64,000 bases of DNA from Motilibacter rhizosphaerae (GCF_004216915.1 NZ_SGXD01000004.1:186001-250000), one strand, 5' to 3'; numbered from the stretch's first letter, positions 43,938-56,933 are shown. Translations and numbers: made by a program. Notes: generated by a model not told the origin, from the letters alone.

Positions 43938-44384
43938 TCACGGCCCGAGGGGCAGCCCCAGCGGCAGGTCGCGCACGACCGCGAAGAGCACGCCCGCCCC
44001 GAGCACGGCCCAGGCGACGGCGGCCGGCAGGGCCGGAGCCGGGGCGTACGGGTCGCGCCAGCGCCGCACCGCCCACGTCGCCCAGAGCAGGACCGCGAGC
44101 GGCAGCACGACGAGCACGACGTAGCCGTTGCTCGCGAGGGCGTCACCGGCGTGCCCGCGCGCCAGGTCGTCGACCGCACGCAGGCCGCCGCAGAAGGGGC
44201 AGGACAGGCCGGTCAGCCGGCGCAGCGGGCACCAGCCCCACGACCCGGGCACGTGCGGGTCGCGGAGGACGAGCGCGCCGACCGCAGCGCCCGCCGCCAG
44301 GGCCGCGGACGCAGGAGCGGCCAGCCCCCGCGCTCGGGGGGTCGGCCGCTGCTGGGTGGTGCTGGACGTGGTGCTCGTGGTCAG
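43938..44384 (-). CDS. DUF2752 membrane protein, probable CTG start
   Basis: 148-residue small membrane protein. The DUF2752 core [29 protein letters not shown] (cysteines at about 62 and 72-75) is followed by two hydrophobic helices, and an N-terminal helix lies before the core. No ATG, GTG or TTG exists in frame between the stop of the RDD gene and the first helix; the only GTG would delete that helix. CTG at 44384 overlaps the RDD stop (CTGA), exactly like the GTGA/ATGA overlaps elsewhere, so it is the best start. The function is unknown; the cysteines may bind a metal. Confidence 0.75.
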   Translation of the reverse strand: MTTSTTSSTTQQRPTPRARGLAAPASAALAAGAAVGALVLRDPHVPGSWGWCPLRRLTGLSCPFCGGLRAVDDLARGHAGDALASNGYVVLVVLPLAVLLWATWAVRRWRDPYAPAPALPAAVAWAVLGAGVLFAVVRDLPLGLPLGP

Positions 44385-45109
44385 ACCGGGATCACGACGG
44401 ACTGGAGGATCTTGTCCGCGAACGTCTGGCGCTTCGGGTCCCAGAGCGGCCAGAGGTAGCCGACGTAGCAGGGGATGCTGTCGAGGAAGTGGGCGATCTG
44501 CCGCACGAAGCTCATGCCCGGGCCGAGCACCTGGCCGTCGACCTCGCGGACCAGCTTGATCTTGGCGACGCCCTTCCCGATCGACTGGCCGGTCGTGCCC
44601 TGCTTCCAGACCGTGTTCCAGATCGCGAGCGCCAGCACCGCCAGGAAGCCGAGGAAGAAGAGCAGGCCGCCGAGCACGCCGCTGACGTGGCCGATGATGC
44701 CGGCGACGACGAACACCACGATGTAGCCGCCGATGACCAGGCCGGCGTCGACCAGCGTGCCGAGGGCCCGCTGGCCCCAGCTCGCGTAGGCACCCGGGTA
44801 GCCGTAGGCGGGCTGGCCGTACTGCGGCTGGCCGTACTGCGGCTGGCCGTACTGCGGCTGGCCGTACTGCGGCTGGCCGTACTGCGGCTGCCCGTACTGC
44901 GGCTGCCCGTACTGCGGCTGCTCGGCGGGCGCGCCGTACGACGGGGCCTCCGCCGGCTTCTCGAACGACGGGCCGGACGGCGCTCCGTAGGACGGCGCAG
45001 CGGGCGGCTCCGAGCTGGGCTTCTCGAACGACGGGCCGCCGTACGACGGGGCCGAGGGGGGCTGCTCGCCCTCGCCGGGCGCGCTCGGCGGGGGGTACTC
45101 GCTGCTCAT
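44381..45109 (-). CDS. RDD-family membrane protein with proline/glutamine/tyrosine-rich N-terminal repeats
   Basis: 242-residue protein. Residues 1-115 are low-complexity and cytoplasmic: PSYG and FEKP blocks, then seven tandem PQYGQ-type pentapeptides. Residues 118-242 are an RDD domain with three membrane helices. The usual Arg-Asp-Asp appears as [16 protein letters not shown] (Arg and Asp conserved), and [17 protein letters not shown] follows. RDD proteins are implicated in transport or Na+/H+ exchange, but mostly remain uncharacterised. ATG 45109 is preceded by GGAAGGA. The stop overlaps the DUF2752 CTG start. Confidence 0.88.
   Translation of the reverse strand: MSSEYPPPSAPGEGEQPPSAPSYGGPSFEKPSSEPPAAPSYGAPSGPSFEKPAEAPSYGAPAEQPQYGQPQYGQPQYGQPQYGQPQYGQPQYGQPQYGQPAYGYPGAYASWGQRALGTLVDAGLVIGGYIVVFVVAGIIGHVSGVLGGLLFFLGFLAVLALAIWNTVWKQGTTGQSIGKGVAKIKLVREVDGQVLGPGMSFVRQIAHFLDSIPCYVGYLWPLWDPKRQTFADKILQSVVIPV
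44819..44923. repeat. Seven tandem 15-bp repeats inside the RDD gene
   Basis: Seven copies of a 15-bp unit (gtactgcggctggcc, last ones slightly varied) encode the PQYGQ pentapeptide ladder. It is in frame and likely to vary in copy number between strains. Confidence 0.92.
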
Positions 45110-45192
45110 CGGGGATCGTCCTTCCATCGGGTCCCGGGTCCGGGCGTGCGCCGCACCCTAGCGCTCCGGACCACGCGGAGGGCCTCAACGAC

Positions 45193-45750
45193 TCACAGGG
45201 TGGGATCGTCCCCGCGGGAGAGCGCCTGCCAGGCGTCCACGTCCTGCCCGGAAGGGCGCGCTGGGGAGTCGTAGCGCCGCCCCAGCGAGCTCCACCGGCC
45301 GGAGCGGGCGAGCGCCCAGGCGCCACCCGCGAGGGCCAGCGCGGCGCCGGCCAGCGCGACGGCGGGCCAGCCGCTGGTGGCGGCCGTGGCCCCGGTGGGC
45401 GAGCCGAGCCGGTCCCCCGCCGCCGAGACGGCCGTCGCGCGGCGGTGCGGCCCGTACGCCGCGGCGACGGTGAGCTCCGCGGCGAGGAGGGCGGCGAGGA
45501 CCGCGACGGCACCCACCGCCCGCCGGGCCGGGCCCCGCACGGCGAGCACCCCGGCGGCGGCCGCGAGGAGGAGCAGCCCGAGGGCCGGCACCCCGGCGGA
45601 GAGCGCGCGGCCCGACAGGCGCACCGGCGGGAGCGCGACGGCCGCGGCCGGGCGGAGCCGCACCCACGTACGGCCGGCGGCGACGAGCACGACGAGGCCG
45701 CCGAGGGCGATCAGCAGGACGGCGGTGGCGCGCTCGCGGGCGGCGCTCAC
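45193..45750 (-). CDS. Trp-region conserved membrane protein (TIGR02234-like)
   Basis: 185-residue protein with four hydrophobic helices and a hydrophilic C-terminus (RYDSPARPSGQDVDAWQALSRGDDPTL). Its position directly after trpE, size and tail match the actinobacterial Trp-associated membrane protein family, which has no known function. GTG 45750 lies 4 nt after the trpE stop, so it is co-transcribed with trpE. A role in tryptophan uptake or export is only a guess from position. Confidence 0.85.
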   Translation of the reverse strand: MSAARERATAVLLIALGGLVVLVAAGRTWVRLRPAAAVALPPVRLSGRALSAGVPALGLLLLAAAAGVLAVRGPARRAVGAVAVLAALLAAELTVAAAYGPHRRATAVSAAGDRLGSPTGATAATSGWPAVALAGAALALAGGAWALARSGRWSSLGRRYDSPARPSGQDVDAWQALSRGDDPTL

Positions 45751-45754
45751 CGGG

Positions 45755-47275
45755 TCACGCGCCAGCCGGGCGCAGGGTGCCCGCGGCAGCCACGGCGCGG
45801 AGCACGGCCGCGGCCTTGTGGCGGCACTCCGCGTCCTCGGTCGCGGGGTCGGAGTCGGCGACGATGCCGGCGCCCGCGCTGACGTACGCCGTGCCGTCGC
45901 GCAGCACCGCCGTCCGGATCGCGATGGCCGTGTCGGCGTCGCCGGCGAAGTCGAGGTAGCCGACGATGCCGCCGTAGACGCCGCGGCGGGTGGGCTCGAG
46001 CGACTCGATGATCTCCATCGCGCGCGGCTTCGGCGCCCCGGACAGCGTCCCGGCGGGGAAGCACGCCGTCAGCGCGTCGAACGCGGTGCGCCCCGGCGCC
46101 AGCCGGCCGACGACGGTCGAGACGATGTGCATGACGTGGCTGTAGCGCTCCACCGACATGAAGTCGACGACCTCGACGGTGCCGGGCGCGCTGACCCGGC
46201 CCAGGTCGTTGCGCCCGAGGTCGACGAGCATGAGGTGCTCGGCGCGCTCCTTGGGGTCCGCGAGCAGCTCGACGCCGAGCGCGGCGTCCTCCTCCGGCGT
46301 GCTGCCGCGCGGCCGGGTCCCCGCGATCGGGTGGAGCATGGCGCGCCCGCCCGTCACCTTGACCAGCGCCTCCGGGCTCGAGCCGACGATGTCGAAGCCC
46401 TGCGGGAGGCGCAGGAGGTACATGTACGGGCTCGGGTTGGTGACGCGCAGGACCCGGTAGACGTCGAGGGCGCTCGCCGACGTCCGCGCCTCGAAGCGCT
46501 GCCCGACGACGATCTGGAACGCCTCGCCGGCGCGGATCGCCTCCTTCGCCTCCTCCACCGCGGCCTCGTACGCCGGCTGCGCGGTCCGCCGGTCGTAGTC
46601 CGGGTCGCGCCGGTCGAGCACCGCCACCGTCGGGGGCGCCGGCGTGGCGAGCTCCCCCGTCATCCGGTCGAGCCGGGAGACGGCGTCGGCGTACGCGTCG
46701 TCGACCCGCTCGTCGCTGTCGTCCCAGTTGACGGCATTGGCGATGAGCACGACGGTGCCGTCGGCGTGGTCGAGCACGGCGAGGTCCGTCGCGAGCAGGA
46801 GCGCGAGCTCCGGCAGCCGCAGGTCGTCCTCGGCGAGGCTGGGGAGGCGCTCGAGCCGCCGCACCGCGTCGTACCCGACGTAGCCGACGAGCCCCCCGGT
46901 CAGCGGCGGGAGCCCGCGGTCGGGGTCGGGCTCGGTGTGCAGCGCGGCGAGGGTGCCGCGCACCGCCTCGAGCGGGTCGCCCCCGGTGGGCAGGCCGACG
47001 GGCGGCGTCCCCAGCCAGACGGCCTCCCCGTCCTGCTCGGTGAGCGTCGCCGCGCTGGCCGCGCCCACGATCGAGTAGCGCGACCACACCCCGCCGTGCT
47101 CGGCGGACTCGAGCAGGAAGGTGCCCGGCCGCTCCTGCGCCAGCTTGCGGTAGACGCCCACCGGCGTCTCGCCGTCGGCGAGCAGCCGCCGGACGACGGG
47201 GATGACCCGACGGTCCTTCGCGAGCGTGCGGAACTCCTCGAGCGAGGGCTCCACCCCGCCGTACGCCGGGCTCAC
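45755..47275 (-). CDS. trpE: Anthranilate synthase component I
   Basis: 506-residue chorismate-using enzyme, first step of tryptophan synthesis with a TrpG amidotransferase encoded elsewhere. The N-terminal feedback site ([18 protein letters not shown]) and catalytic motifs ([66 protein letters not shown]) are complete. GTG 47275 overlaps the hisI stop (GTGA), so histidine and tryptophan genes share one message here. No leader-peptide attenuator can exist directly before trpE. Confidence 0.97.
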   Translation of the reverse strand: MSPAYGGVEPSLEEFRTLAKDRRVIPVVRRLLADGETPVGVYRKLAQERPGTFLLESAEHGGVWSRYSIVGAASAATLTEQDGEAVWLGTPPVGLPTGGDPLEAVRGTLAALHTEPDPDRGLPPLTGGLVGYVGYDAVRRLERLPSLAEDDLRLPELALLLATDLAVLDHADGTVVLIANAVNWDDSDERVDDAYADAVSRLDRMTGELATPAPPTVAVLDRRDPDYDRRTAQPAYEAAVEEAKEAIRAGEAFQIVVGQRFEARTSASALDVYRVLRVTNPSPYMYLLRLPQGFDIVGSSPEALVKVTGGRAMLHPIAGTRPRGSTPEEDAALGVELLADPKERAEHLMLVDLGRNDLGRVSAPGTVEVVDFMSVERYSHVMHIVSTVVGRLAPGRTAFDALTACFPAGTLSGAPKPRAMEIIESLEPTRRGVYGGIVGYLDFAGDADTAIAIRTAVLRDGTAYVSAGAGIVADSDPATEDAECRHKAAAVLRAVAAAGTLRPAGA

Positions 47276-47643
47276 TCCCCCACCACCACGGGCAGCGCGA
47301 CGGCGTCGAAGCACGTGCGGTCCCCGGTGTGGCAGGCCGCGCCGACCTGGTCGACCTCGAGCAGCAGCGCGTCGCCGTCGCAGTCGAGCCGGACGCCCTT
47401 GACGTGCTGGACGTGGCCCGAGGTGCCGCCCTTGACCCAGTACTCCTGCCGGCTGCGGCTCCAGTAGGTCGCCCGGCCCGAGGTCAGCGTGCGGTGCAGC
47501 GCCTCGTCGTCCATCCAGCCGACCATGAGCACCTCGCGGGTGTCCCACTGCTGCACGACGGCGGCGACGAGGCCGTCGGCGTCGCGCTTGAGGCGGGCGG
47601 CGACGTCGGGGGCGAGGGCGGAGTCGGTGACGCGGCTGGGCAC
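47272..47643 (-). CDS. hisI: Phosphoribosyl-AMP cyclohydrolase
   Basis: 123-residue monofunctional HisI, the third step of histidine synthesis. Conserved motifs are [38 protein letters not shown], the metal ligands [13 protein letters not shown] and [10 protein letters not shown]. The HisE domain is absent, as usual in actinobacteria. GTG 47643 is supported by a CAAGAT box 6 nt upstream, suggesting a leaderless message that starts the hisI-trpE-... run. It is divergent from the TIGR03085 gene. Confidence 0.96.
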   Translation of the reverse strand: MPSRVTDSALAPDVAARLKRDADGLVAAVVQQWDTREVLMVGWMDDEALHRTLTSGRATYWSRSRQEYWVKGGTSGHVQHVKGVRLDCDGDALLLEVDQVGAACHTGDRTCFDAVALPVVVGE

Positions 47644-47697
47644 CCGGTCATCTTGCCGCACGACTGGAGGCGGCGCGGGCGGGCAGGCTGGCCCCTC

Positions 47698-48327
47698 GTG
47701 ACCACCTCGTACGCGCCGGCTGAGCGCGCCGCCCTCGCCGACACCCTCGCCGGGCTCGACCCCGCGGCCCCGACCCTCTGCCCGCCGTGGCGCGCCCGCG
47801 ACCTCGCCGCGCACGTCGTCCTGCGCGAGCACCGCCCCGACGCCGCCCTCGGGATCGCCGTGCGGCCGCTCGCGGGCCACACCCAGCGGGTGCAGGACGG
47901 CATCGCCGCGGGCGACTACGCCGCCCTCGTGGACCGGGTGCGCCGTGGTCCTGCTCCCTGGTGGCCGACGCGCATCCCGCAGCTGCGCGAGGCGGCCGAC
48001 CTCGTCGAGCTCGTCATCCATCACGAGGACCTGCGCCGCGCGCAGCCGGGGTGGGAGCCGCGCGAGCTGCCCGCGGGGGTGGAGGACGCGCTGTGGGCCC
48101 GGGTGCCGGGCCTGGCGAAGCGGCTCGGCCGCCGTGCCCCGGCGACCGTCGCGCTGCGCCGCAGCGGGAGCCCGGACGTCGTCGAGGTGGGGTCCGGCGA
48201 GCGCCGGGTCGTCGTCGAGGCCGCGCCCGTCGAGCTGCTGCTGCTGGCGTTCGGACGCGGCCGGGCCGCCCGGCTCGTCGTGGAGCCGGCCGACACGCCG
48301 GTCGCGGAGTGGTTCTCCGGCCCCTGA
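47698..48327 (+). CDS. TIGR03085-like metal-binding protein (DinB/mycothiol-isomerase fold)
   Basis: 209-residue cytosolic protein. The DinB-like four-helix fold is suggested by the N-terminal [34 protein letters not shown] (His ligand in AAHVV) and [18 protein letters not shown] (HHED, second metal-ligand cluster). The C-terminal part resembles SCP-2-like domains. Homologues in actinobacteria are often found opposite hisI. A mycothiol-dependent transferase role is known for the fold, but the substrate here is unknown. GTG 47698 gives the family N-terminus. Confidence 0.82.
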   Translation: MTTSYAPAERAALADTLAGLDPAAPTLCPPWRARDLAAHVVLREHRPDAALGIAVRPLAGHTQRVQDGIAAGDYAALVDRVRRGPAPWWPTRIPQLREAADLVELVIHHEDLRRAQPGWEPRELPAGVEDALWARVPGLAKRLGRRAPATVALRRSGSPDVVEVGSGERRVVVEAAPVELLLLAFGRGRAARLVVEPADTPVAEWFSGP

Positions 48328-48336
48328 CCCCTCCCC

Positions 48337-48530
48337 GTGATCATGCACATCCGGGCCCCCGACTGGCCGCGATCATGCACATCCTGGGCCCACCCCCCTG
48401 GCCGTGATCATGCACATCCTGGGCCCACCTCCCTGGCCGTGATCATGCCCATCCTGGAGGTGCCACCCGGCCAAGATCTGCATGATCACCGCGGGAGGGG
48501 CGGAGACCCCGCCAGGATCTGCATGATCAC
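48337..48530. repeat. REP-like array: four direct and two inverted copies of GTGATCATGCA-type repeat
   Basis: GATCATGCACATCC occurs at 48339, 48371, 48406 and (one change) 48441, with 32-35 bp periodicity; GGGCCCACC-type spacers are also repeated. The inverted form GATCTGCATGATC occurs at 48475 and 48517 followed by ACCGCGG. The array fills the gap between the convergent TIGR03085 and hisF genes. It is not a CRISPR, because spacers are short and alike. It may act as a terminator or mRNA stabiliser, or be a dispersed genomic repeat. Confidence 0.8.
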
Positions 48531-48544
48531 CGCGGAGGCGCGGG

Positions 48545-49315
48545 TCAGCGGACCGGCAGCCCCGCGTCGGCCAGGGAGCGCTTGACCTCGCCGATCCGCA
48601 GCTCGCCGAAGTGGAACACGGACGCCGCGAGCACGGCGTCGGCCCCGGCCTCGACCGCCGGGGCGAAGTCGCCGAGCGCGCCCGCGCCGCCCGAGGCGAT
48701 GACGGGGACGCCGACGGCGGCCCGGACCGCGCGCACCATCTCCAGGTCGTAGCCGTCCTTGGTGCCGTCGCCGTCGATGCTGTTGAGCAGGATCTCCCCC
48801 GCCCCCAGCTCGGCAGCGCGCGCGGCCCAGGCGACCGCGTCGGTGCCCGTGCCGCGGCGCCCGCCGTGCGTGGTCACCTCGAAGCCGCTCTCGGTCTCCG
48901 TGCCCGCCGGGCAGCGGCGCGCGTCGATCGAGAGCACGAGCACCTGCGAGCCGAATCGCGTGCTGATCTCCGCGACGAGCTCCGGGCGCGCCACGGCGGC
49001 GGTGTTGACGCCCACCTTGTCCGCGCCGGCCCGGAGCAGGCGGTCGACGTCCTCGACGCTGCGCACCCCGCCCCCGACGGTGAGCGGGATGAAGACCTGC
49101 TCGGCGGTGCGGCGCACCACGTCGTACGTCGTGTCGCGCTCACCGCTGCTCGCCGTGATGTCGAGGAAGACGAGCTCGTCGGCCCCCTCGGCGTCGTAGG
49201 CCTTGGCCATCTCCACCGGGTCACCCGCGTCGCGGATCGCGGTGAAGTTGACGCCCTTGACCACCCGGCCGGCGTCGACGTCGAGGCAGGGGATGACGCG
49301 GACGGCGAGGGTCAC
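48545..49315 (-). CDS. hisF: Imidazole glycerol phosphate synthase cyclase subunit
   Basis: 256-residue TIM barrel that, with HisH, makes imidazole glycerol phosphate and AICAR. The catalytic aspartates are in [15 protein letters not shown] and [15 protein letters not shown]. Phosphate loops are TVGGGVRS and IASGGAG. GTG 49315 overlaps the stop of the protease gene (GTGA), which is unusual because that neighbour is a secreted enzyme. Confidence 0.97.
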   Translation of the reverse strand: MTLAVRVIPCLDVDAGRVVKGVNFTAIRDAGDPVEMAKAYDAEGADELVFLDITASSGERDTTYDVVRRTAEQVFIPLTVGGGVRSVEDVDRLLRAGADKVGVNTAAVARPELVAEISTRFGSQVLVLSIDARRCPAGTETESGFEVTTHGGRRGTGTDAVAWAARAAELGAGEILLNSIDGDGTKDGYDLEMVRAVRAAVGVPVIASGGAGALGDFAPAVEAGADAVLAASVFHFGELRIGEVKRSLADAGLPVR

Positions 49316-51159
49316 GGGATCCGGCTGAACGTGGACTCGTAGGCCACGCTCGTCCCCTGCCACGTCGTGGCGGTGACCTCGCAGGTGAGGTAGTTCCCCG
49401 TGTCCGGCGCGCCGTTGGTCGTCGTGTAGCTCGGGCCCGTCTGCCCCGCGATGACCGCCGCCGTCGCCGGGAGCGGCCCGCTGCCGACGAGGAAGCCCGC
49501 CGAGCGCGCCCAGCGGTAGGACACGACCGCGGTCGCGTCCGAGGGGGTGGCCGCGCAGGTCAGGGGCGAGTTCCGCGCCACCGTGCCGTTGACCGCCAGC
49601 CCGGAGAGGTACGGCGCCCGCAGGCTCGGGATGTACGAGCCGGTCGTGGCCTGCGACGAGCCCATGCCGTTCGAGCCCGTGGCCCGGCAGACCAGCTCGC
49701 GGCCGGCCGCGGCCTTGAGCACGTCGGTCGTCAGCGTCAGCGACGCCGCCCCGGTCGCGAGCGGCGTGGCGCCGGTGAGGTCGACCGAGCTGCTGGACGC
49801 GAACCAGTCGTAGCCGACGCTCACGCCCGGCACGGTGAAGGTCGCCGCGCAGGTCGCGACCGTCCCGGGCACCGGCATCGAGCCGTCGCCCGCGAGGCCG
49901 CTGATCACCGGCGTGACGTAGGCGTCAGGCGCGGCCGGGAAGGTGAACGCCGCGCTCGTCACGGACGTGCTGCCGACGCTGGAGTGCAGCGTGACGACGC
50001 AGGCGAGCTGCGCGTCGGCGTCTGCGGCCTCGACCACGTGCACACCGCCCGCCGCGGCCGGGACCTGGGTGCTGCCGTTGCGCAGGAACGAGACACCGGC
50101 CACGGTGGCGTTCTCCGTCAGCTGCGCGCCGGTCGGCGCGTTGCAGGTGATCGGCTGGCCGAGCGCGGCGACCGGGGCTCCCCCGTTGGTGGACAGCGTC
50201 GGGGCGGTGAGGGCGTACGGCAGGGCGCGGTTGGCGGTCTTCGCCAGCGCGGGCAGCGACTTGCGCGCCTGCGCGGCCCAGGCGCTGAACGCCCCGACGC
50301 TCGTGAAGACGCTCGGTCCCATGTCGCAGCCGGCCTTGAGCCCGTAGCTCGTCACGCCGACGACGTAGGACGCGCGGCCGACCTTGACGACGAGCGGGCC
50401 GCCGCTGTCGCCCTGGCAGGTGCCGGCGTAGCGCCCGTTGCGCAGGCGCGAGCCGACGGCGATCTGCGTGTGCGGGTCGAAGCCGCTGCCGAACAGCTTC
50501 GTCGCGGTCGAGTCCAGCTGGTGCACCGCGACCGTGCGCAGGAAGCCGTCCGGGTCGGTGGTGTTGGCCGGCTTGCCCCACCCGTAGATCCGCAGCGCCG
50601 GCGGACGCGCCGAGGTGACCTTGCGGGCGAGCGAGGCGGTGCCGATCTTCGCGTACGACGGCAGGCCCAGCGGGACCAGCGTGCGCAGCACCGCGATGTC
50701 GTTGCGGATCCGGGTCGAGCTGTAGCGCGAGTTGTAGCGGACGACCTCGACGGGCACGGCGTGGCCGCTCGTCATCCGGCTCCCGCCGACCATGACGTAG
50801 TAGAGGCCCGGCTCGACGACGCAGTGCGCCGCGGTGATGATCTCCCGGTCGGAGATCGCCGAGGAGCTGCACGAGGCGTCGTACGCCTGCGGAACGGGGT
50901 CGGCCGCCAGGGACTTGTCGACGTGGAGGAGCGGCAGCACCCAGGGGGCGGCGGTCTGCGGGTTGCGGATGACGGTGCCGTGCGTGATGTCGCGGGTCAC
51001 CGGCAGGGGGGCGGTACGCGGCGTCCGGGGCGTCGCCAGGTGGACCGTCGCCGCTCCTGCGGCGGGGGCGGCGAGTCCGGTGAGCGCCGCGGCGACCGCG
51101 ACGACCCCCGGGACGATCCGCGCGGGGCGGAGGGCGGACGATCGCGGTCTGGGCACCAT
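49312..51159 (-). CDS. Secreted trypsin-like (S1) serine protease with Ig-like repeats
   Basis: 615-residue exported protein. A signal peptide spans residues 1-36 (cleavage near APAAGAA). The chymotrypsin-fold domain spans about 60-290 with the triad His112 (ITAAHC), Asp154 (IRNDIAVLR) and Ser252 ([12 protein letters not shown]). A disulphide pattern is visible and the S1 pocket reads [16 protein letters not shown]. Residues about 315-615 hold three Ig-like units, each beginning P-x-[LI]-S-x-x-x and carrying one pair of cysteines. ATG 51159 is preceded by AGAGGAG. It sits inside the his block, overlapping hisF. A role in extracellular nitrogen acquisition is plausible; expression with histidine genes is inferred. 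Confidence 0.9.
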   Translation of the reverse strand: MVPRPRSSALRPARIVPGVVAVAAALTGLAAPAAGAATVHLATPRTPRTAPLPVTRDITHGTVIRNPQTAAPWVLPLLHVDKSLAADPVPQAYDASCSSSAISDREIITAAHCVVEPGLYYVMVGGSRMTSGHAVPVEVVRYNSRYSSTRIRNDIAVLRTLVPLGLPSYAKIGTASLARKVTSARPPALRIYGWGKPANTTDPDGFLRTVAVHQLDSTATKLFGSGFDPHTQIAVGSRLRNGRYAGTCQGDSGGPLVVKVGRASYVVGVTSYGLKAGCDMGPSVFTSVGAFSAWAAQARKSLPALAKTANRALPYALTAPTLSTNGGAPVAALGQPITCNAPTGAQLTENATVAGVSFLRNGSTQVPAAAGGVHVVEAADADAQLACVVTLHSSVGSTSVTSAAFTFPAAPDAYVTPVISGLAGDGSMPVPGTVATCAATFTVPGVSVGYDWFASSSSVDLTGATPLATGAASLTLTTDVLKAAAGRELVCRATGSNGMGSSQATTGSYIPSLRAPYLSGLAVNGTVARNSPLTCAATPSDATAVVSYRWARSAGFLVGSGPLPATAAVIAGQTGPSYTTTNGAPDTGNYLTCEVTATTWQGTSVAYESTFSRIP

Positions 51160-51260
51160 GGGGCTCCTCTTCTGCACCAGGAGACTGTAGGGGTCAGGAC
51201 GGCCACGGCGGCGCGGCCGCGCGCGGGCGTGCTCCGTTCGGGCGTCGCCCGCTCGGCCGC

Positions 51261-51998
51261 TCACCGGCCGGCGACGTCGAGCGCGTCCTCGAGGGTGAAG
51301 GCCCCGGCGTACAGCGCCTTGCCGACGATGGCGCCCTCGACGCCCACGGGCACCAGGGTGCGCAGCGCCTCGAGGTCGGCCAGCGTGGAGACCCCGCCGC
51401 TCGCGACCACGGGCCGGTCTGTCGCGGCGCACACGCGCCGGAGCAGCTCGAGGTTCGGCCCGGTGAGGGTGCCGTCCTTCGCGACGTCGGTGACGACGTA
51501 GCGCGCGCAGCCGTCGGCGTCGAGGCGGGCGAGCACGTCGAACAGCTCGCCGCCCTCCTGGGTCCAGCCGCGAGCGGCGAGCGTGGTGCCGCGCACGTCG
51601 AGCCCGACGGCGATGCGGTCGCCGTGCCGGGCGATGGCCCCGCGCACCCAGTCCGGCGACTCGAGGGCGGCGGTGCCGAGGTTGACGCGCGCGCACCCCG
51701 TCGCGAGCGCGGCCTCGAGCGAGGCGTCGTCGCGGATGCCGCCGGAGAGCTCTACCTGCACGTCCACGCGCCCGGTCACCTCGGCGAGCAGCTCGCGGTT
51801 GCTGCCGCGCCCGAAGGCCGCGTCGAGGTCCACCAGGTGGATCCACTCGGCACCCGCCGACTGCCAGGCGAGGGCGGCGTCGAGGGGGTCGCCGTACGAC
51901 GTCTCCGAGCCGGCCGCGCCCTGGACGAGGCGGACGGCCTGGCCGCCCGCGACGTCGACGGCGGGGAGCAGGACGAGGGGGGCGGGGGCGTCGGTCAT
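51261..51998 (-). CDS. priA: Phosphoribosyl isomerase HisA / PriA
   Basis: 245-residue TIM barrel. Catalytic aspartates are in [18 protein letters not shown] and [15 protein letters not shown], and [13 protein letters not shown] is typical of the actinobacterial PriA branch. PriA enzymes isomerise both ProFAR (histidine) and PRA (tryptophan). No separate trpF lies with trpC/B/A in this window, so the dual role is likely here. The usual gene order hisH-hisA is broken by a small membrane-protein gene upstream and a protease downstream. Confidence 0.94.
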   Translation of the reverse strand: MTDAPAPLVLLPAVDVAGGQAVRLVQGAAGSETSYGDPLDAALAWQSAGAEWIHLVDLDAAFGRGSNRELLAEVTGRVDVQVELSGGIRDDASLEAALATGCARVNLGTAALESPDWVRGAIARHGDRIAVGLDVRGTTLAARGWTQEGGELFDVLARLDADGCARYVVTDVAKDGTLTGPNLELLRRVCAATDRPVVASGGVSTLADLEALRTLVPVGVEGAIVGKALYAGAFTLEDALDVAGR

Positions 51999-52066
51999 GC
52001 GGGGGCGCTCCGGGGGTGGTGGGGGCGGTCGGTGCGGGCGGTCGTGCGGGTGGTCGGTGTGCGCGG

Positions 52067-52393
52067 TCAGGGGGTCACGAGGACGAGCAGGACGGGCAGC
52101 GCGACGAGGGCGACGACGACCGCTGCGACACGGCCGAGCGGCGTCTCGAGCGCCGGCCAGGCCAGCATGAGCACCACCACCTCGAGCGCGACGACCGCCG
52201 TGCGCCGGGCCCTGCGCCGCCGGCCCAGCACGCCGTCGGTGCGCCGCCGCCGCGGCAGCAGCGCGCGCACCCGCTGGAGGAGCAGCGCGCGGGACCGGCG
52301 CCGGTCGCGCCGCCCGGCCTCGCGCTCAGCGGCGGCGGCGCGCTCCCGCTCGAGCTCGGCGCGCCGTCGCGCCCGCTCGCCCTTCGCGCTCAC
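52067..52393 (-). CDS. Small membrane protein in the his operon, unknown function
   Basis: 108-residue protein: residues 1-60 are extremely basic and helical ([25 protein letters not shown]), then two hydrophobic helices (about 67-85 and 89-106) end the protein. GTG 52393 overlaps the stop of hisH. I do not recognise a domain. The coupling to hisH suggests constant co-expression. Arg-rich N-termini of this type usually stay cytoplasmic and can bind RNA or lipid head groups, but nothing proves this. Confidence 0.7.
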   Translation of the reverse strand: MSAKGERARRRAELERERAAAAEREAGRRDRRRSRALLLQRVRALLPRRRRTDGVLGRRRRARRTAVVALEVVVLMLAWPALETPLGRVAAVVVALVALPVLLVLVTP

Positions 52394-53022
52394 TGCAGGG
52401 TCTTGAGCCAGTTGCGCAGCAGCTCGGCGCCCGGGTCGCCGGACTTCTCCGGGTGGAACTGCGTCGCCGAGAGGGCGCCGTTCTCGACCGCCGCGACGAA
52501 GGGCTGGCCGTGCGTGGCCCAGGTGACGAGCGGGGCGCGGTAGCGCTCGCCGCTCACGAGGTCGAAGCGGCGCACGCCGTAGGAGTGGACGAAGTAGAAC
52601 CGCTCGTCGCGCACGCCGGCGAACAGCGCGCTGTCCTCGGGCGCGTCGACGGTGTTCCAGCCCATGTGCGGCAGGACCGGGGCCTCCAGCCGGTCGACCG
52701 TGCCCGGCCACTCGCCGCAGCCCTCGGCCTCGACGCCGTGCTCGACGCCCCGCTCGAACAGCACCTGCATGCCGACGCAGATGCCGAGCACGGGTCGGCC
52801 GCCCGCGAGGCGCCGGCCGATGATCTCCGGGCCGCGGACTGCGCGCAGCCCGACCATGCACGCGGCGTACGCGCCGACCCCCGGCACGACGAGGCCGTCG
52901 GCCTCCTCCGCGGTGGTGCGGTCGCTGGTGAGCACGACCTCGGCGCCGACGCGCTCCAGCGCGCGGACGGCCGAGCGCAGGTTGCCGGAGCCGTAGTCGA
53001 GGACGGTGACGGTGGGCGCCAC
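52390..53022 (-). CDS. hisH: Imidazole glycerol phosphate synthase glutaminase subunit
   Basis: 210-residue class I glutamine amidotransferase delivering ammonia to HisF. It opens with [13 protein letters not shown]; the oxyanion region is [11 protein letters not shown]. The nucleophile is in [12 protein letters not shown] (Cys about 83), and the His-Glu pair is in [14 protein letters not shown] 53022 immediately follows the hisB stop. Confidence 0.97.
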   Translation of the reverse strand: MAPTVTVLDYGSGNLRSAVRALERVGAEVVLTSDRTTAEEADGLVVPGVGAYAACMVGLRAVRGPEIIGRRLAGGRPVLGICVGMQVLFERGVEHGVEAEGCGEWPGTVDRLEAPVLPHMGWNTVDAPEDSALFAGVRDERFYFVHSYGVRRFDLVSGERYRAPLVTWATHGQPFVAAVENGALSATQFHPEKSGDPGAELLRNWLKTLQ

Positions 53023-56107
<3,085 letters not shown>

Positions 56108-56113
56108 CCGGCC

Positions 56114-56151
56114 AGTCTACGGAGGCCGCGTGCGGCACGGATGCGTACGCT
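56114..56151. promoter_or_regulatory. Divergent leaderless promoter pair (hisD / LON-domain gene)
   Basis: Minus-strand TAGACT (56114-56119) and plus-strand TACGCT (56146-56151) each lie 6 nt from a GTG start. The boxes are 26 bp apart, nearly the same geometry as the polA/thioesterase pair, so the two promoters probably compete. Confidence 0.6.
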
Positions 56152-56157
56152 CACAGG

Positions 56158-56913
56158 GTGGACCCCGCCGACGAGCACGACGAGCAGGCCGAGCACGTCG
56201 GGCACGACGAGCAGCTCGCGCTCTTCCCCCTCGGGGTCCCGCTGCTGCCCGGTGCCGAGCTGGGCCTGCGCGTCTTCGAGCCGCGCTACCGCCGGATGCT
56301 CGCCACGCTGCTCGCCCGGCCGCCCGAGCAGCGCCTGCTCGGCGTGGTCGCGCTGCGCGGGGCGCGCGAGGTCGGCGACGACGTGGCCGAGGACGCCAGC
56401 GCCCTGCACGGGGTCGGCACCGTGGCCCGCATCACGACCGTGAGCGCCGACGACGACGGCACCCTCGAGCTCACCGCGGTGGGCGAGCGCCGGTTCCGGC
56501 TGCTCGGCGTCGGGCCCGGCCCCGGTGAGCCCGACGGCGAGGGCCCGCGGTGGGCGCTCGGGCGCGTCCAGCCCCTCGACGAGCACACCGGCGGGCACGC
56601 CGACGAGCTCGCGGTGAGCGTGGCCGAGCTGCTCCTGCGCTACGTCACCTCGCTGCCGGACCCCGTCGCCGCCGACCTCGACCTGCCCGACGGCGGCGGG
56701 CAGCCGGACGCGCTGTCGGTGTCGTGGTCGGTCGCGCGTGCCATGGTCCTCTCGGCCGCCGACCGGCAGGCCCTGCTCGAGGCGCCCACCACCGAGGCCC
56801 GGCTGCAGCTGGGGCGCCGGCTGCTGCGCCGCGAGACGGTGCTCATGCAGGCGCTGCCCAGCCTGCCCATCGCCCGGGCCGATGCGCTGCGCGACACGGC
56901 GAGCGCGAACTAG
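56158..56913 (+). CDS. LON N-terminal substrate-binding domain protein
   Basis: 251-residue stand-alone LON-SB protein without ATPase or protease domains. Conserved features are LALFPLGVPLLPGAELGLRVFEPRYRRML (opening), LHGVGTVARITTV, LTAVGERRFRLL and the C-terminal helical bundle. A poorly charged C-terminus follows. Such proteins are common in actinobacteria, sometimes beside dnaE; their function is unknown, possibly adaptor-like. GTG 56158 is chosen because TACGCT lies 6 nt upstream. The longer frame would read through the hisD promoter. Confidence 0.88.
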   Translation: MDPADEHDEQAEHVGHDEQLALFPLGVPLLPGAELGLRVFEPRYRRMLATLLARPPEQRLLGVVALRGAREVGDDVAEDASALHGVGTVARITTVSADDDGTLELTAVGERRFRLLGVGPGPGEPDGEGPRWALGRVQPLDEHTGGHADELAVSVAELLLRYVTSLPDPVAADLDLPDGGGQPDALSVSWSVARAMVLSAADRQALLEAPTTEARLQLGRRLLRRETVLMQALPSLPIARADALRDTASAN

Positions 56914-56933
56914 CCGCTCGCTAGGCTGCGCCC

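Noticed and set aside
44819-44923. Possible CRISPR or minisatellite
   Set aside because: It is an in-frame 15-bp coding repeat without spacers.
48337-48530. Possible CRISPR array
   Set aside because: Repeats are about 14-20 bp, spacers are short and repeated, and two copies are inverted. No cas genes are present.
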